From positions 19,497 through 38,744 of the forward strand of contig PMST01000227.1 in assembly GCA_003168295.1 (NCBI GenBank): a stretch of 19,248 nt of DNA, read 5' to 3'. The stretch is from Actinomycetota bacterium (GTDB lineage: Bacteria; Actinomycetota; Actinomycetes; Streptosporangiales; Streptosporangiaceae). A model generated the notes under the pieces. That model saw only the letters and a program-made list of their open reading frames with translations. It did not search any database and was not told the DNA's origin. Positions 1 through 6,582 of this stretch are shown piece after piece (positions within the stretch are counted from its first letter, which is position 1; the number at the start of each line of letters is the position of its first letter). The translations under genes and the position numbers were made by a program.

Positions 1-64
1 ACCGGCCGATGCCCTTGCTGGCGCCGGTGACGAAGGCCACTTTCCCGTCCAGCCGCAGGTCCAC
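1..64 (-). CDS. short-chain dehydrogenase/reductase, N-terminal fragment cut by window edge
   Basis: The minus strand reads from a GTG at 64-62 into MDLRLDGKVAFVTGASKG followed by IGR, and runs off the window. This is the start of an SDR Rossmann fold: first beta strand (KVAFVTG), then the nucleotide-binding TGxxxGIG motif. A purine-rich AGGGG-type ribosome site lies just upstream of the GTG, and no other in-frame start is available upstream, so the start is well supported. SDRs are NAD(P)-dependent oxidoreductases; substrate and subgroup cannot be judged from 21 residues. The gene has the GntR-type palindrome of the Mo-hydroxylase cluster about 31-40 bp upstream of its start, so I infer that it belongs to that regulon, for example as a hydroxyacyl-CoA or alcohol dehydrogenase. 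It is transcribed divergently from the kinase homologue. Confidence 0.8.
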   Translation of the reverse strand, partial: MDLRLDGKVAFVTGASKGIGR

Positions 65-93
65 CGCGACCCCTTCCCGTCGGTGTGAGCAGG

Positions 94-107
94 ATGGTAT
101 ACCAAAT
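94..107. promoter_or_regulatory. GntR/FadR-type operator, copy 1
   Basis: ATGGTATACCAAAT contains the perfect 10-bp palindrome TGGTATACCA (95-104). The identical 14 bp occur at 8926-8939. FadR/FCD-type GntR regulators bind short palindromes with TGGT-ACCA or GT-AC half sites, and such a regulator is encoded at 15092-15724. The site lies 31-40 bp upstream of the SDR start, where repressor binding would block transcription. The assignment to that regulator is inferred. Confidence 0.7.
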
Positions 108-184
108 ATCAACCGGGTGGAAGATCCAGTTTGTCCGCTGGTTGGCAGGCGTGACTCCTCGGCTTGGCCGGACAGGTCAGGCGA

Positions 185-207
185 CATGTCACTATCGTGA
201 CGACATG
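185..207. promoter_or_regulatory. inverted repeat upstream of the kinase homologue
   Basis: GTCAC (188-192) and GTGAC (197-201) are separated by TATC. An outer CATGTC/GACATG pair (185-190 and 202-207) also shows dyad symmetry. It sits 34 bp before the kinase start, where an operator for a dimeric regulator would fit. No regulator in the window is clearly linked to it, and a chance hairpin is possible. Confidence 0.3.
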
Positions 208-240
208 GGCGCATACCCGCTGCACCGCGAGCGGAGGTAA

Positions 241-1701
241 GTGAGCGTGACTCGCGCGGCGGATCCGGCCGTGCCGGCTTCTAGGCTGCCCCCTCAGGAC
301 GCAGGGGCCCTGCTTAAACGACTCGGTCCGCTTCCGCCTGGCTACGCCTGGAACATCATCGACCAGATCGCGTCGGCGCTGGACGCCGCGCATGCACGAG
401 GTCTGATCCACGGCGATGTCAAGCCCGCGAACATTCTTCTCGAGGCCAGCGGCACGGCGGCCGAGGTTACGCCGCAGCAAGTCGGCGACCATGAGCCCGA
501 CCGCGCTTACCTCTCTGATTTCGGGATGAGCGGAGCCTTCCCACCCGGTCAGATCGCCGCGACGGGCCAGTTCACCGGAACGTTCGATTACACCCCACCG
601 GAGCAGATCGAGGGACACGCCCTCGACGGCCGGGCCGACCTCTACTCACTGGCCTGTACGGCGTTTGAGCTGCTCTGCGGCACGCCGCCCTTCGGGCCAG
701 ACCAGGGCCCGACCCTGATGTACGCGCAGCTCTATGCGCCGCCGCCCGCCGCAACCGCGAGGCGCGCCGATCTGCCCGCGGCGGTGGACCTGGTGCTGGC
801 CACGGCGCTGAACAAGAAACCGGCCGACCGCTACCCCAGCTGCGGCCAGTTCGCCGAGGAGCTGCGTGCGGCGCTGGACCTGCGCCCCGGTGAACCCGCT
901 GACCCGGCGCCATCGCGCTCATCCGGCCAGGCCGACCTAGTCGCGGAAACAAGCCCGGCTGCCGCCGAGCCCCACCCGAAGCCTGCCACCGGGTCGGGCC
1001 CACTGGACCCTGAGGCCATTGACGAGCCGAACGGGCCCGAGCGTGCGCCCTCGGCACCGCGCCATCGCGTCCCGAGGCTCATCCTGGCTGCCGCCGCGGT
1101 GGTGGTCGTGGCCGTCGGCGTCGCATCCGGCGTTGCCCTGTCGAAGCAATCGACCCCGGCCAGGCCGGCCGTAGCCCTTCCCGCCGCATCCTCGCGTGCC
1201 ACTCCCTCGCGATCGCTGTCGCCGACGTCGTCGCCCTCGGCATCGGCATCGGTGCTGGCCTCCGAACAGGCCGCAGCCCTGAGCATGCTGCTGGCCTCGA
1301 GCGCCGCTGCCCGGACGGCACTGCACGACGCCGTCAGACAGGTGGATGCCTGCACCAACCTGGCCAACGCGGTCAGCCAGCTCCGGGGCGTCGTCAATCA
1401 GCGCGTCGGCGAGTACGGCCGGGCGTCGTCCCTGCCGACCTCAGCTCTCCCGGACGGCACGGCCGTGAAGTCCGAGCTGATCGGGGCGCTGAGCAGCTCA
1501 CTGAAAGCCGACCGGGACTACCTGGCCTGGGCGCAGCAGCAGCAAGCGGGCGGATGTACACCGTCTAACCAGTCAAGTGCCTACAACGCGGCGTACGGCG
1601 CCAGCCAGCTGGCGAACACCGAAAAAGAGGCGTTTGTGCAGGTGTGGGATCCGGTCGCCGCCAAATACGGCATCAAGCCAGATTCAGCTCGCAGCATCTA
1701 A
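241..1701 (+). CDS. membrane Ser/Thr protein kinase homologue lacking the N-lobe
   Basis: This is an actinobacterial PknB-like kinase C-lobe fused to a membrane anchor. Visible motifs are the catalytic loop HGDVKPAN (57-64; HGD replaces HRD, while the aspartate, lysine and asparagine remain), DFG (93-95), the P+1 region GTFDYTPPEQ (113-122), and the DGRADLYSL helix. The glycine-rich loop, the ATP lysine and the C-helix glutamate are absent: homology begins at the hinge around residue 22. A TAA stop at 238-240 closes the frame just upstream, and GGAGG at 233-237 precedes two possible GTG starts (241, 247; the second is better spaced). The gene is therefore probably translated without an N-lobe. 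A Pro/Ser-rich linker, one membrane helix (about 279-300), a Ser-rich stalk and an extracytoplasmic helical domain with two cysteines (371, 439) follow. It may be a pseudokinase scaffold or sensor, or a 5'-truncated relic. It is convergent with the GGDEF-EAL gene. Confidence 0.8.
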   Translation: MSVTRAADPAVPASRLPPQDAGALLKRLGPLPPGYAWNIIDQIASALDAAHARGLIHGDVKPANILLEASGTAAEVTPQQVGDHEPDRAYLSDFGMSGAFPPGQIAATGQFTGTFDYTPPEQIEGHALDGRADLYSLACTAFELLCGTPPFGPDQGPTLMYAQLYAPPPAATARRADLPAAVDLVLATALNKKPADRYPSCGQFAEELRAALDLRPGEPADPAPSRSSGQADLVAETSPAAAEPHPKPATGSGPLDPEAIDEPNGPERAPSAPRHRVPRLILAAAAVVVVAVGVASGVALSKQSTPARPAVALPAASSRATPSRSLSPTSSPSASASVLASEQAAALSMLLASSAAARTALHDAVRQVDACTNLANAVSQLRGVVNQRVGEYGRASSLPTSALPDGTAVKSELIGALSSSLKADRDYLAWAQQQQAGGCTPSNQSSAYNAAYGASQLANTEKEAFVQVWDPVAAKYGIKPDSARSI

Positions 1702-1722
1702 GCGAAATGATAATCAGCGCTA

Positions 1723-3756
1723 CTAGCCAGGCGATGGCGTAGCCTCCACCTGGCTGCGCCGCGGAACCTTCTGGGCAGGGACAGAGGGTGGCGGAGATGA
1801 GGTGGCAACGAGATGGGTCTCGATCCACAGCTCGAGTTCTCTGGCTGGGATCGGCCTGCAAATCTCGTGTCCTTGCACGAGGTCACAGCCCATGTCGGCA
1901 AGGTCACTTCGAGCCGCGTCGTCCTGGACGCCCTCAGCGACGACGGTCATTCCAAGGTTGTGCCCCAGGTCGACGGCAGAGCGCACTATGACGGCGCTAT
2001 CAGGGTCGTTCGCCATGCCCATGACGAAGGAGCGGTCGATCTTCAGTTCCTTGACCGGCAAGGTCTTGAGGTACGACATGGACGAGTAACCGGTACCGAA
2101 GTCATCGATGCTCAGCGACACACCCATGGAGTCGAGGGCTTGAAGGACGGTGAGGGCAAGGTCGCGGTCGGCCATTACGGCTGTCTCGGTCAGCTCCAGA
2201 CTCAACAGGTGTGGCGCGACGCCATGGGCGTCTAGAAGTTCCTGTATGTGAGCCGGGAATCTGGGGTCGAGCAGAGAGCGTGCGGAGATGTTCACCGCGA
2301 CGGGGATCGGGCGTCCCGCGTCGGCCCACTTCCGGGCTTGGCTCAGCGCGAGGCGTAGCACTTCGGTCGTGAGCGCATGGATTATCGCGGTGCTCTCAGC
2401 GAGCGGGATGAACTCGTCGGGCTGTCGCAGTCCCAGCATGGGGTGATACCAGCGGACGAGGGCTTCGACACTGCTCAGCGTGCCGGCGCGAGTGTTGATC
2501 TTGGGTTGGTAGTGCAAAATCAACTCGCGGTTGGCGATGGCTCGGCGCAGGTCTCCGAGGAGGACGAGACGGGAGAGATTGTTGTCGTCACGAGCCGACT
2601 CGTAGCGGGCGTATGGGTGGTGCGCGGCCTTGGCCTCATACATGGCTACATCGGCGTGGCGCAGAAGTGTCTCGACGTCGTCGCCGGGTTCGGCGAGGGC
2701 GATTCCGATGCTGGCGTCAACGTCGAGAGCGATGTCGTACATCGAGAACGGGTCGCACAAGGCGGTGCCGACGCGTTGAGTGGCGGCTAGTGCCTCTTCC
2801 CATCCAGAAATGGGGAGAAGAATCGCGAACTCGTCACCGCCGAGGCGGGCCACGGAGTCGGCATCACGCAGGGAGCCCCTGAGCCGATCCGCCACCTGAA
2901 GAAGGAGCAGATCACCGTATTGGTGACCGAGGGTGTCGTTGACCTCTTTGAACCGGTTGAGGTCCAAGAGCAACACGGCTACGGTGGCGCCAGAACGAGC
3001 GGCGGCGCGCAGAGCTACCCCGGTCCGGGCCTGGAACAGGGTCCGGTTCGGAAGGTCGGTCAGCGGGTCGTGCAGGGCCTGATACCGGTTATGCTCGCTT
3101 TCGGAGTGAAGGTCCCGCTGGTAGCGGGTCACGACGACTGCTCCGCCGACGACCAGGCCGATTGCCGCGAGCAGCGTGGCCAGATCGACGAAGAGCACGA
3201 AACGGCCGATTTCGCGGACCGACGCCGCCGCGCTAAGAGCCCCGGATTCGTGTCGCGCGGCTGCGGCATAAACTTGCCCTTCCATGACACTGAAGACCGG
3301 ATCGACGGTTCGGGCGTCTACGGAGTTCGTCACGGCGACCGGATCGTGGCGGTCAACTGACAGGAACAACTGCGCACTGGCTGCGACGTAGGCTTCGTGC
3401 TCGCGAAGCACCACCTTCGCCAAGTTCCGATCGCCGCTGTCACCCAGCGCGGCCACTTGGAGCATTGCCTGCTTGAGGGAGGCTTCGGCCGCTGTGTGGG
3501 CTGCCTTCGGGACCGGTCCGGGCTGCAGGCGATACTTCCGCTCGAGCGACTCCTCGGCGGCGATCGCGGCGGCCGCGTGTTCATACGCGGTAGCGGTGCG
3601 AACAGCAAGGGCGCTCGCCGCAGCCGCATTGCTCGTCACCAGGGAACCAACCGTAACTACGCCTATCAGCCCCACCAGTGCAATGCTGGCCCCGGTCATC
3701 GCTCGCCGATTCCACGAGTTTGAGATGGGGCCCCTCTTGAGGGTGGACCGCCTCAC
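1723..3756 (-). CDS. membrane-bound GGDEF-EAL cyclic-di-GMP protein
   Basis: The protein has 677 residues. A membrane helix at about 20-42, a predicted extracytoplasmic helical sensor (about 45-180) and a second helix (about 185-210) precede a GGDEF domain (about 226-385) and an EAL domain (about 400-645). The diguanylate cyclase motif is intact as GGDEF (306-310), with the inhibitory RxxD site RDAD at 297-300. The phosphodiesterase motif EAL (431-433) is intact, with ELTE (521-524), DDFGTGYSS (551-559), KIDRSF (572-577) and AEG (607-609). Both making and breaking of c-di-GMP are therefore possible; which dominates cannot be told. The late motif QGHEICRP departs from the usual QGY-RP. The GTG start at 3756 has a weak ribosome site; an ATG at residue 20, at the first membrane helix, is an alternative. 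It ends 21 bp from the convergent kinase gene. Confidence 0.93.
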   Translation of the reverse strand: MRRSTLKRGPISNSWNRRAMTGASIALVGLIGVVTVGSLVTSNAAAASALAVRTATAYEHAAAAIAAEESLERKYRLQPGPVPKAAHTAAEASLKQAMLQVAALGDSGDRNLAKVVLREHEAYVAASAQLFLSVDRHDPVAVTNSVDARTVDPVFSVMEGQVYAAAARHESGALSAAASVREIGRFVLFVDLATLLAAIGLVVGGAVVVTRYQRDLHSESEHNRYQALHDPLTDLPNRTLFQARTGVALRAAARSGATVAVLLLDLNRFKEVNDTLGHQYGDLLLLQVADRLRGSLRDADSVARLGGDEFAILLPISGWEEALAATQRVGTALCDPFSMYDIALDVDASIGIALAEPGDDVETLLRHADVAMYEAKAAHHPYARYESARDDNNLSRLVLLGDLRRAIANRELILHYQPKINTRAGTLSSVEALVRWYHPMLGLRQPDEFIPLAESTAIIHALTTEVLRLALSQARKWADAGRPIPVAVNISARSLLDPRFPAHIQELLDAHGVAPHLLSLELTETAVMADRDLALTVLQALDSMGVSLSIDDFGTGYSSMSYLKTLPVKELKIDRSFVMGMANDPDSAVIVRSAVDLGHNLGMTVVAEGVQDDAARSDLADMGCDLVQGHEICRPIPARELELWIETHLVATSSPPPSVPAQKVPRRSQVEATPSPG

Positions 3757-3953
3757 CCGGTGTCCGCAGTGGGGAAAAGTAGAAAATCACATTCGAGGAT
3801 CGGCACCTGATCACACATATCCTCTCCTGAGACGGCACAACCTGGTCTGTGCCCGTACGCCTCGCCGGGTCGCATAAAAGTAGCACTCAGTCATCTATCT
3901 TACACATAGAGTACACGAAGTATGAAAGCTACCCTGTTTGAGCGCGGTGTTTC
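3757..3953. other. AT-richer intergenic region upstream of the GGDEF-EAL gene
   Basis: This stretch is clearly richer in A and T than its surroundings, for example around 3770-3830 and 3885-3935. It must hold the promoter of the leftward GGDEF-EAL gene. I see no convincing -35/-10 pair, palindrome or small gene. Confidence 0.4.
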
Positions 3954-4327
3954 TCAGGCGTACCTGGTCATCATTCGCCATGCGCCGAGGATGCGGCCGC
4001 GGTCCACGATGGCGACAGCGTCACAGGTCCGCTCGACCTCGTCGAGGAGGTGGGAGGACAACACGACGGTGCGGCCCTCGGCCACCAGCGACAGGATCAT
4101 GTCGCGCATCCCGGCCATTCCGGCCGGGTCGAGCCCGTTCACCGGCTCGTCCAGAAGGAGCAGCTGGGGGTCTCCCAGCAGGCACGCGGCGACCCCCAGC
4201 CGCTGCCGCATCCCCATCGAGTACACCGAGGTAACCGAACGCCGATCCCCACGTATCCGCCCGGCGTCAGACCGTGCCATCCGCCCCGGAGACGAGCCTG
4301 AGCGGAGAAGACCTCACGGCGTGACAT
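3954..4327 (-). pseudogene. ABC transporter ATPase fragment (no Walker A)
   Basis: The minus frame ending at 3954 contains the back half of an ABC-2/drug-type ATPase: signature YSMGMRQRL, Walker B LLLLDEP, the D-loop NGLDPAG, and the H-loop LSSH followed by LLDEVERTCD. Clear homology covers only about 4223-3981. Everything before the signature, including Walker A and the Q-loop, is missing, and the C-terminus ends early in an unrelated WRMMTRYA. Upstream, about 100 bp in shifting frames reach an ATG at 4327 directly behind the 18-bp palindrome, which may be the old gene start. No permease gene is adjacent. Such a protein could not bind ATP in the normal way, so this is a gene remnant; families of this type export drugs or lipids. 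Confidence 0.8.
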
Positions 4328-4334
4328 GCGCGAA

Positions 4335-4352
4335 ACTCTACCTAGGTAGAGT
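4335..4352. promoter_or_regulatory. 18-bp perfect palindrome, probable operator
   Basis: ACTCTACCTAGGTAGAGT is a perfect 18-bp inverted repeat with no spacer. It lies 7 bp upstream of a leftward ATG (4327) at the head of the decayed ABC gene. Bacterial ABC export operons are often controlled by PadR, TetR, MarR or GntR regulators that bind such palindromes. I infer that this is the surviving operator of the lost transporter operon; the regulator gene is not in the window. Confidence 0.5.
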
Positions 4353-4371
4353 GACCTCGTCTACCCGGTGC

Positions 4372-4446
4372 TTACCTCAGCTCGCTGCGGATGATCTTGC
4401 CGAGCTGGTTCCGGGGCAGCGATGTCACCCTGAACAAAGCACCGGG
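4372..4446 (-). pseudogene. C-terminal remnant of an acyl-CoA ligase gene
   Basis: On the minus strand this encodes FRVTSLPRNQLGKIIRSELR and then TAA, the A10 motif (catalytic lysine) and C-terminus of an AMP-forming acyl-CoA ligase. The intact ligase at 6572-8155 ends FRVTSLPRNHLGKIIRSALG. At DNA level, 4378-4430 matches 6578-6630 at 50 of 53 positions by my count. Further upstream the frame meets a TAA and the similarity is lost, so no functional gene is possible. It is a partial duplicate, or the relic of a related ligase. Confidence 0.85.
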
Positions 4447-4901
4447 CTGGTCTTCCGACCAGAATTATCCGGGATGATGCGGGGCATGATGGCGCGGGCA
4501 GCCCATCCACCTACGGTGGTCCGACAACCGGTGACGTCAAAATGGAAATTCTAAAGTTCACACCCTAACGCACAGCCAGGAAATACCGTAATTCTTGGCG
4601 GCCGTCATCAAGTATGTGAGATTGGCAGCCTCCTGCTAACCAGGATTAACTCGTAGAGCCCAGGTCGTGACCACGGGTCGGCGTTAGTTGTCCGGGAAGT
4701 GATGCGCCGGCGGCCTGCCGCGGTGACTGCGGCCAGTCGGCGCTTGAGGCATCGAACCTGCCAAGCCGAGTTCCTGGCTAGTAGGGTCCTGGTATGCGTT
4801 CTGGCGAACGGTATCCGGGTGGTCCTGAATTGGCGGATATGCAGGGAGCGGCGCTTCCCGTGCGCCAGCTCGAGCGACGTGCCGGCCAGGAAGATCGCGG
4901 A
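4447..4901. other. intergenic region without a recognisable gene
   Basis: I find no coding frame with recognisable homology, no tRNA and no clear terminator here. Base composition is mixed, with an AT-richer part at about 4535-4625. It presumably holds the promoter of the membrane protein. If that protein used the alternative ATG at 4794, the last 108 bp would be coding. Confidence 0.4.
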
Positions 4902-6521
4902 ATGCGTCCAGGGGCGCGCCGCTGCTGGGCTGCGGCGGCGTGGGTCGGCGGTGGCCTGGCGCTATTCGCATTCCTGCTAAGGATCTCGCTTGGCTCGCGG
5001 GTGAATTCGGACGGGGCGAACAATGCATTGCAGGCGTGGGACATGCTGCACGGTCATGTCCTGTTGCACGGCTGGCTGATCGGCGACGCGACGTTCTACT
5101 TCTTCGAGCTACCGCTGAACGCGATCACCGAGTTGTTGCTCGGGATGGGAAACCTCGCCGCCCATGTGGCATCCGCGTTGACGTACCTGATCGTCGTGGT
5201 CTGCGCCGTGGCCCTGGCCGTGAAGGACAGCCGCGGTCCGGCCAGGGTTGCCCGCTGCGCGGTCGTGGTCACGGTGCTTTCCACGCCTCTGCTGACCACG
5301 TCGTCCGTGGGGCTGCTGCTGGAGGAGCCCGACCACATCGGAACCTCCGCGTTCCTGCTGGCGTCCTTCCTGCTGATCGACCGGGCCCCGGGCCGGCGGT
5401 TCACAGCGCCGCTGCTGTGCGTGATCTTGTGCGCCGGCCAGCTCAGCGACCTCACCGTCCGCTACGTCGCGGTGCCGGCGGTCCTGCTGGTGTGCGGTTA
5501 CCGCATGCTGGCCGCGCGCCGGCTCCGCTCCGGCGACGCGGCGCTGGTGGTTGCGGCCGCCGCGTCCGTGCCCCTGGAATCGCTGATGCGGGCGGCGATG
5601 CGGCAGCTGGGAGCGTACTCGATGGTCGCGCCGGGAGCGCGGTTCGCGCCCATGCGGCTATGGCCGCATAACGCGGCCGCGACCTGGCTAGACGTCCGCA
5701 TCTTGTTCGGGTCGGTCGTCGCGCCGGACACCAGGCTGGGCAGCGTCGGAGCCGCTTTCGGGCTGGTCTGTCTGCTGGCCGCCGTGTTCGGCCTGGGGCG
5801 GGTGGCTTGGACCTGGCGCGCCGCGGGCCGGGCTGAGCAGCTGCTGTGCGTTGCGATCGCCTTCAACATCGGCGTGTTCCTGGTCTCCGTGTTCCCGTCG
5901 GCCATCGCCTCCCACGAAATCGCCTTGGTGCTGCCGTGCGGGGCGGTGCTTGCGGCGCGCGCCTGCGTGCCCGCCCGGATCACCGGGATGCCGCAGGCCT
6001 TCCTGGCGGTCACGGCGACGATACTTGCCGCGCTGGTGCCGCTGGCCGCCGCGGCCACCCAGCCGCCCCTGAGACCGGCCACGGCACCCCTCGCCGCGTG
6101 GCTCGAGGCGCACCGACTCACGTACGGCATCGCCGGGTACTGGGATGCGTCGGTTGTCACCGTGCAGTCCGGCGACAGGGTTCAGATCCTCTCGGTTGGC
6201 ATAAAGGACAAGAAGATCTTCGTTCCCTACTGGGAGACAAACGCCCTCTGGTACAACGCCTCCCGGTACGACGCCGCCTTCGTGGTCGCCGACCACCTTG
6301 GCCAGTACCCGGCGGCCACGTTCGAGCGCCACTTCGGCAGGCCAGCCGCGACCTACCGAGTGGCAAGCTGGTTCGTCCTGATCTACCGGACAAACCTGCT
6401 CCGACAGCTCGAGAACTACCCTAGTCAGCTGATCCCGCCGCAAGCCAGCCCGCCTTGCTATGCCGAGCTGGAAACCCGGGCATGCCTGACCGTAGCTGAT
6501 GGGGGCGGGAGGATGGCCTAG
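4902..6521 (+). CDS. multi-pass membrane protein, GT-C glycosyltransferase-like
   Basis: From the ATG at 4902 the protein has 539 residues. This start has AGGAAG about 8 bp upstream and leads straight into the first membrane helix; an ATG at 4794 would add 36 charged residues with a poorer ribosome site. About ten hydrophobic helices follow. Between the first and second is a loop with acidic residues (NSDGANNALQAWDMLHG at about 35-51, then GDATFYF), the place where GT-C enzymes such as GT39/PMT carry their catalytic acid. A soluble C-terminal part (about 395-500) contains AGYWDA, a VTVQSG strand, and YDAAFVVAD, resembling the extracytoplasmic tail of some actinobacterial mannosyltransferase-like proteins. 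I infer transfer of sugar from a lipid carrier outside the membrane, but the family is not certain. It stands alone, flanked by the two copies of the ligase 3' end, and converges on the ligase. Confidence 0.75.
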   Translation: MRPGARRCWAAAAWVGGGLALFAFLLRISLGSRVNSDGANNALQAWDMLHGHVLLHGWLIGDATFYFFELPLNAITELLLGMGNLAAHVASALTYLIVVVCAVALAVKDSRGPARVARCAVVVTVLSTPLLTTSSVGLLLEEPDHIGTSAFLLASFLLIDRAPGRRFTAPLLCVILCAGQLSDLTVRYVAVPAVLLVCGYRMLAARRLRSGDAALVVAAAASVPLESLMRAAMRQLGAYSMVAPGARFAPMRLWPHNAAATWLDVRILFGSVVAPDTRLGSVGAAFGLVCLLAAVFGLGRVAWTWRAAGRAEQLLCVAIAFNIGVFLVSVFPSAIASHEIALVLPCGAVLAARACVPARITGMPQAFLAVTATILAALVPLAAAATQPPLRPATAPLAAWLEAHRLTYGIAGYWDASVVTVQSGDRVQILSVGIKDKKIFVPYWETNALWYNASRYDAAFVVADHLGQYPAATFERHFGRPAATYRVASWFVLIYRTNLLRQLENYPSQLIPPQASPPCYAELETRACLTVADGGGRMA

Positions 6522-6564
6522 ACCCGATTGAACTCGTAGAGCATGCGGTCACGCTTAGCAGCAT

Positions 6565-6582
6565 CCCTGGCCTACCCCAGGG
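6565..6582. terminator. possible bidirectional terminator hairpin
   Basis: CCCTGG (6565-6570) and CCAGGG (6577-6582) form a 6-bp stem with a 6-nt loop between the convergent membrane protein and ligase genes, overlapping the ligase stop codon. There is no T-tract, which is common in high-GC actinobacteria. The short stem keeps confidence low. Confidence 0.35.

Noticed and set aside
3922..4554. A 210-codon plus-strand frame over the ABC fragment
   Set aside because: It is the antisense shadow of the ABC ATPase remnant and the ligase relic, with no protein features of its own.
4684..5028. A minus-strand frame upstream of the membrane protein
   Set aside because: No recognisable motif or good ribosome site; it overlaps the better supported start of the membrane protein.
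4648..6542. The 12-mer AACTCGTAGAGC at 4648-4659 and 6531-6542, as possible attachment sites
   Set aside because: It is short, nearly the same string (AACTCGTAGAG) occurs inside the large-subunit gene near 10290, and its order relative to the ligase repeat differs on the two sides. No integrase or tRNA is present.
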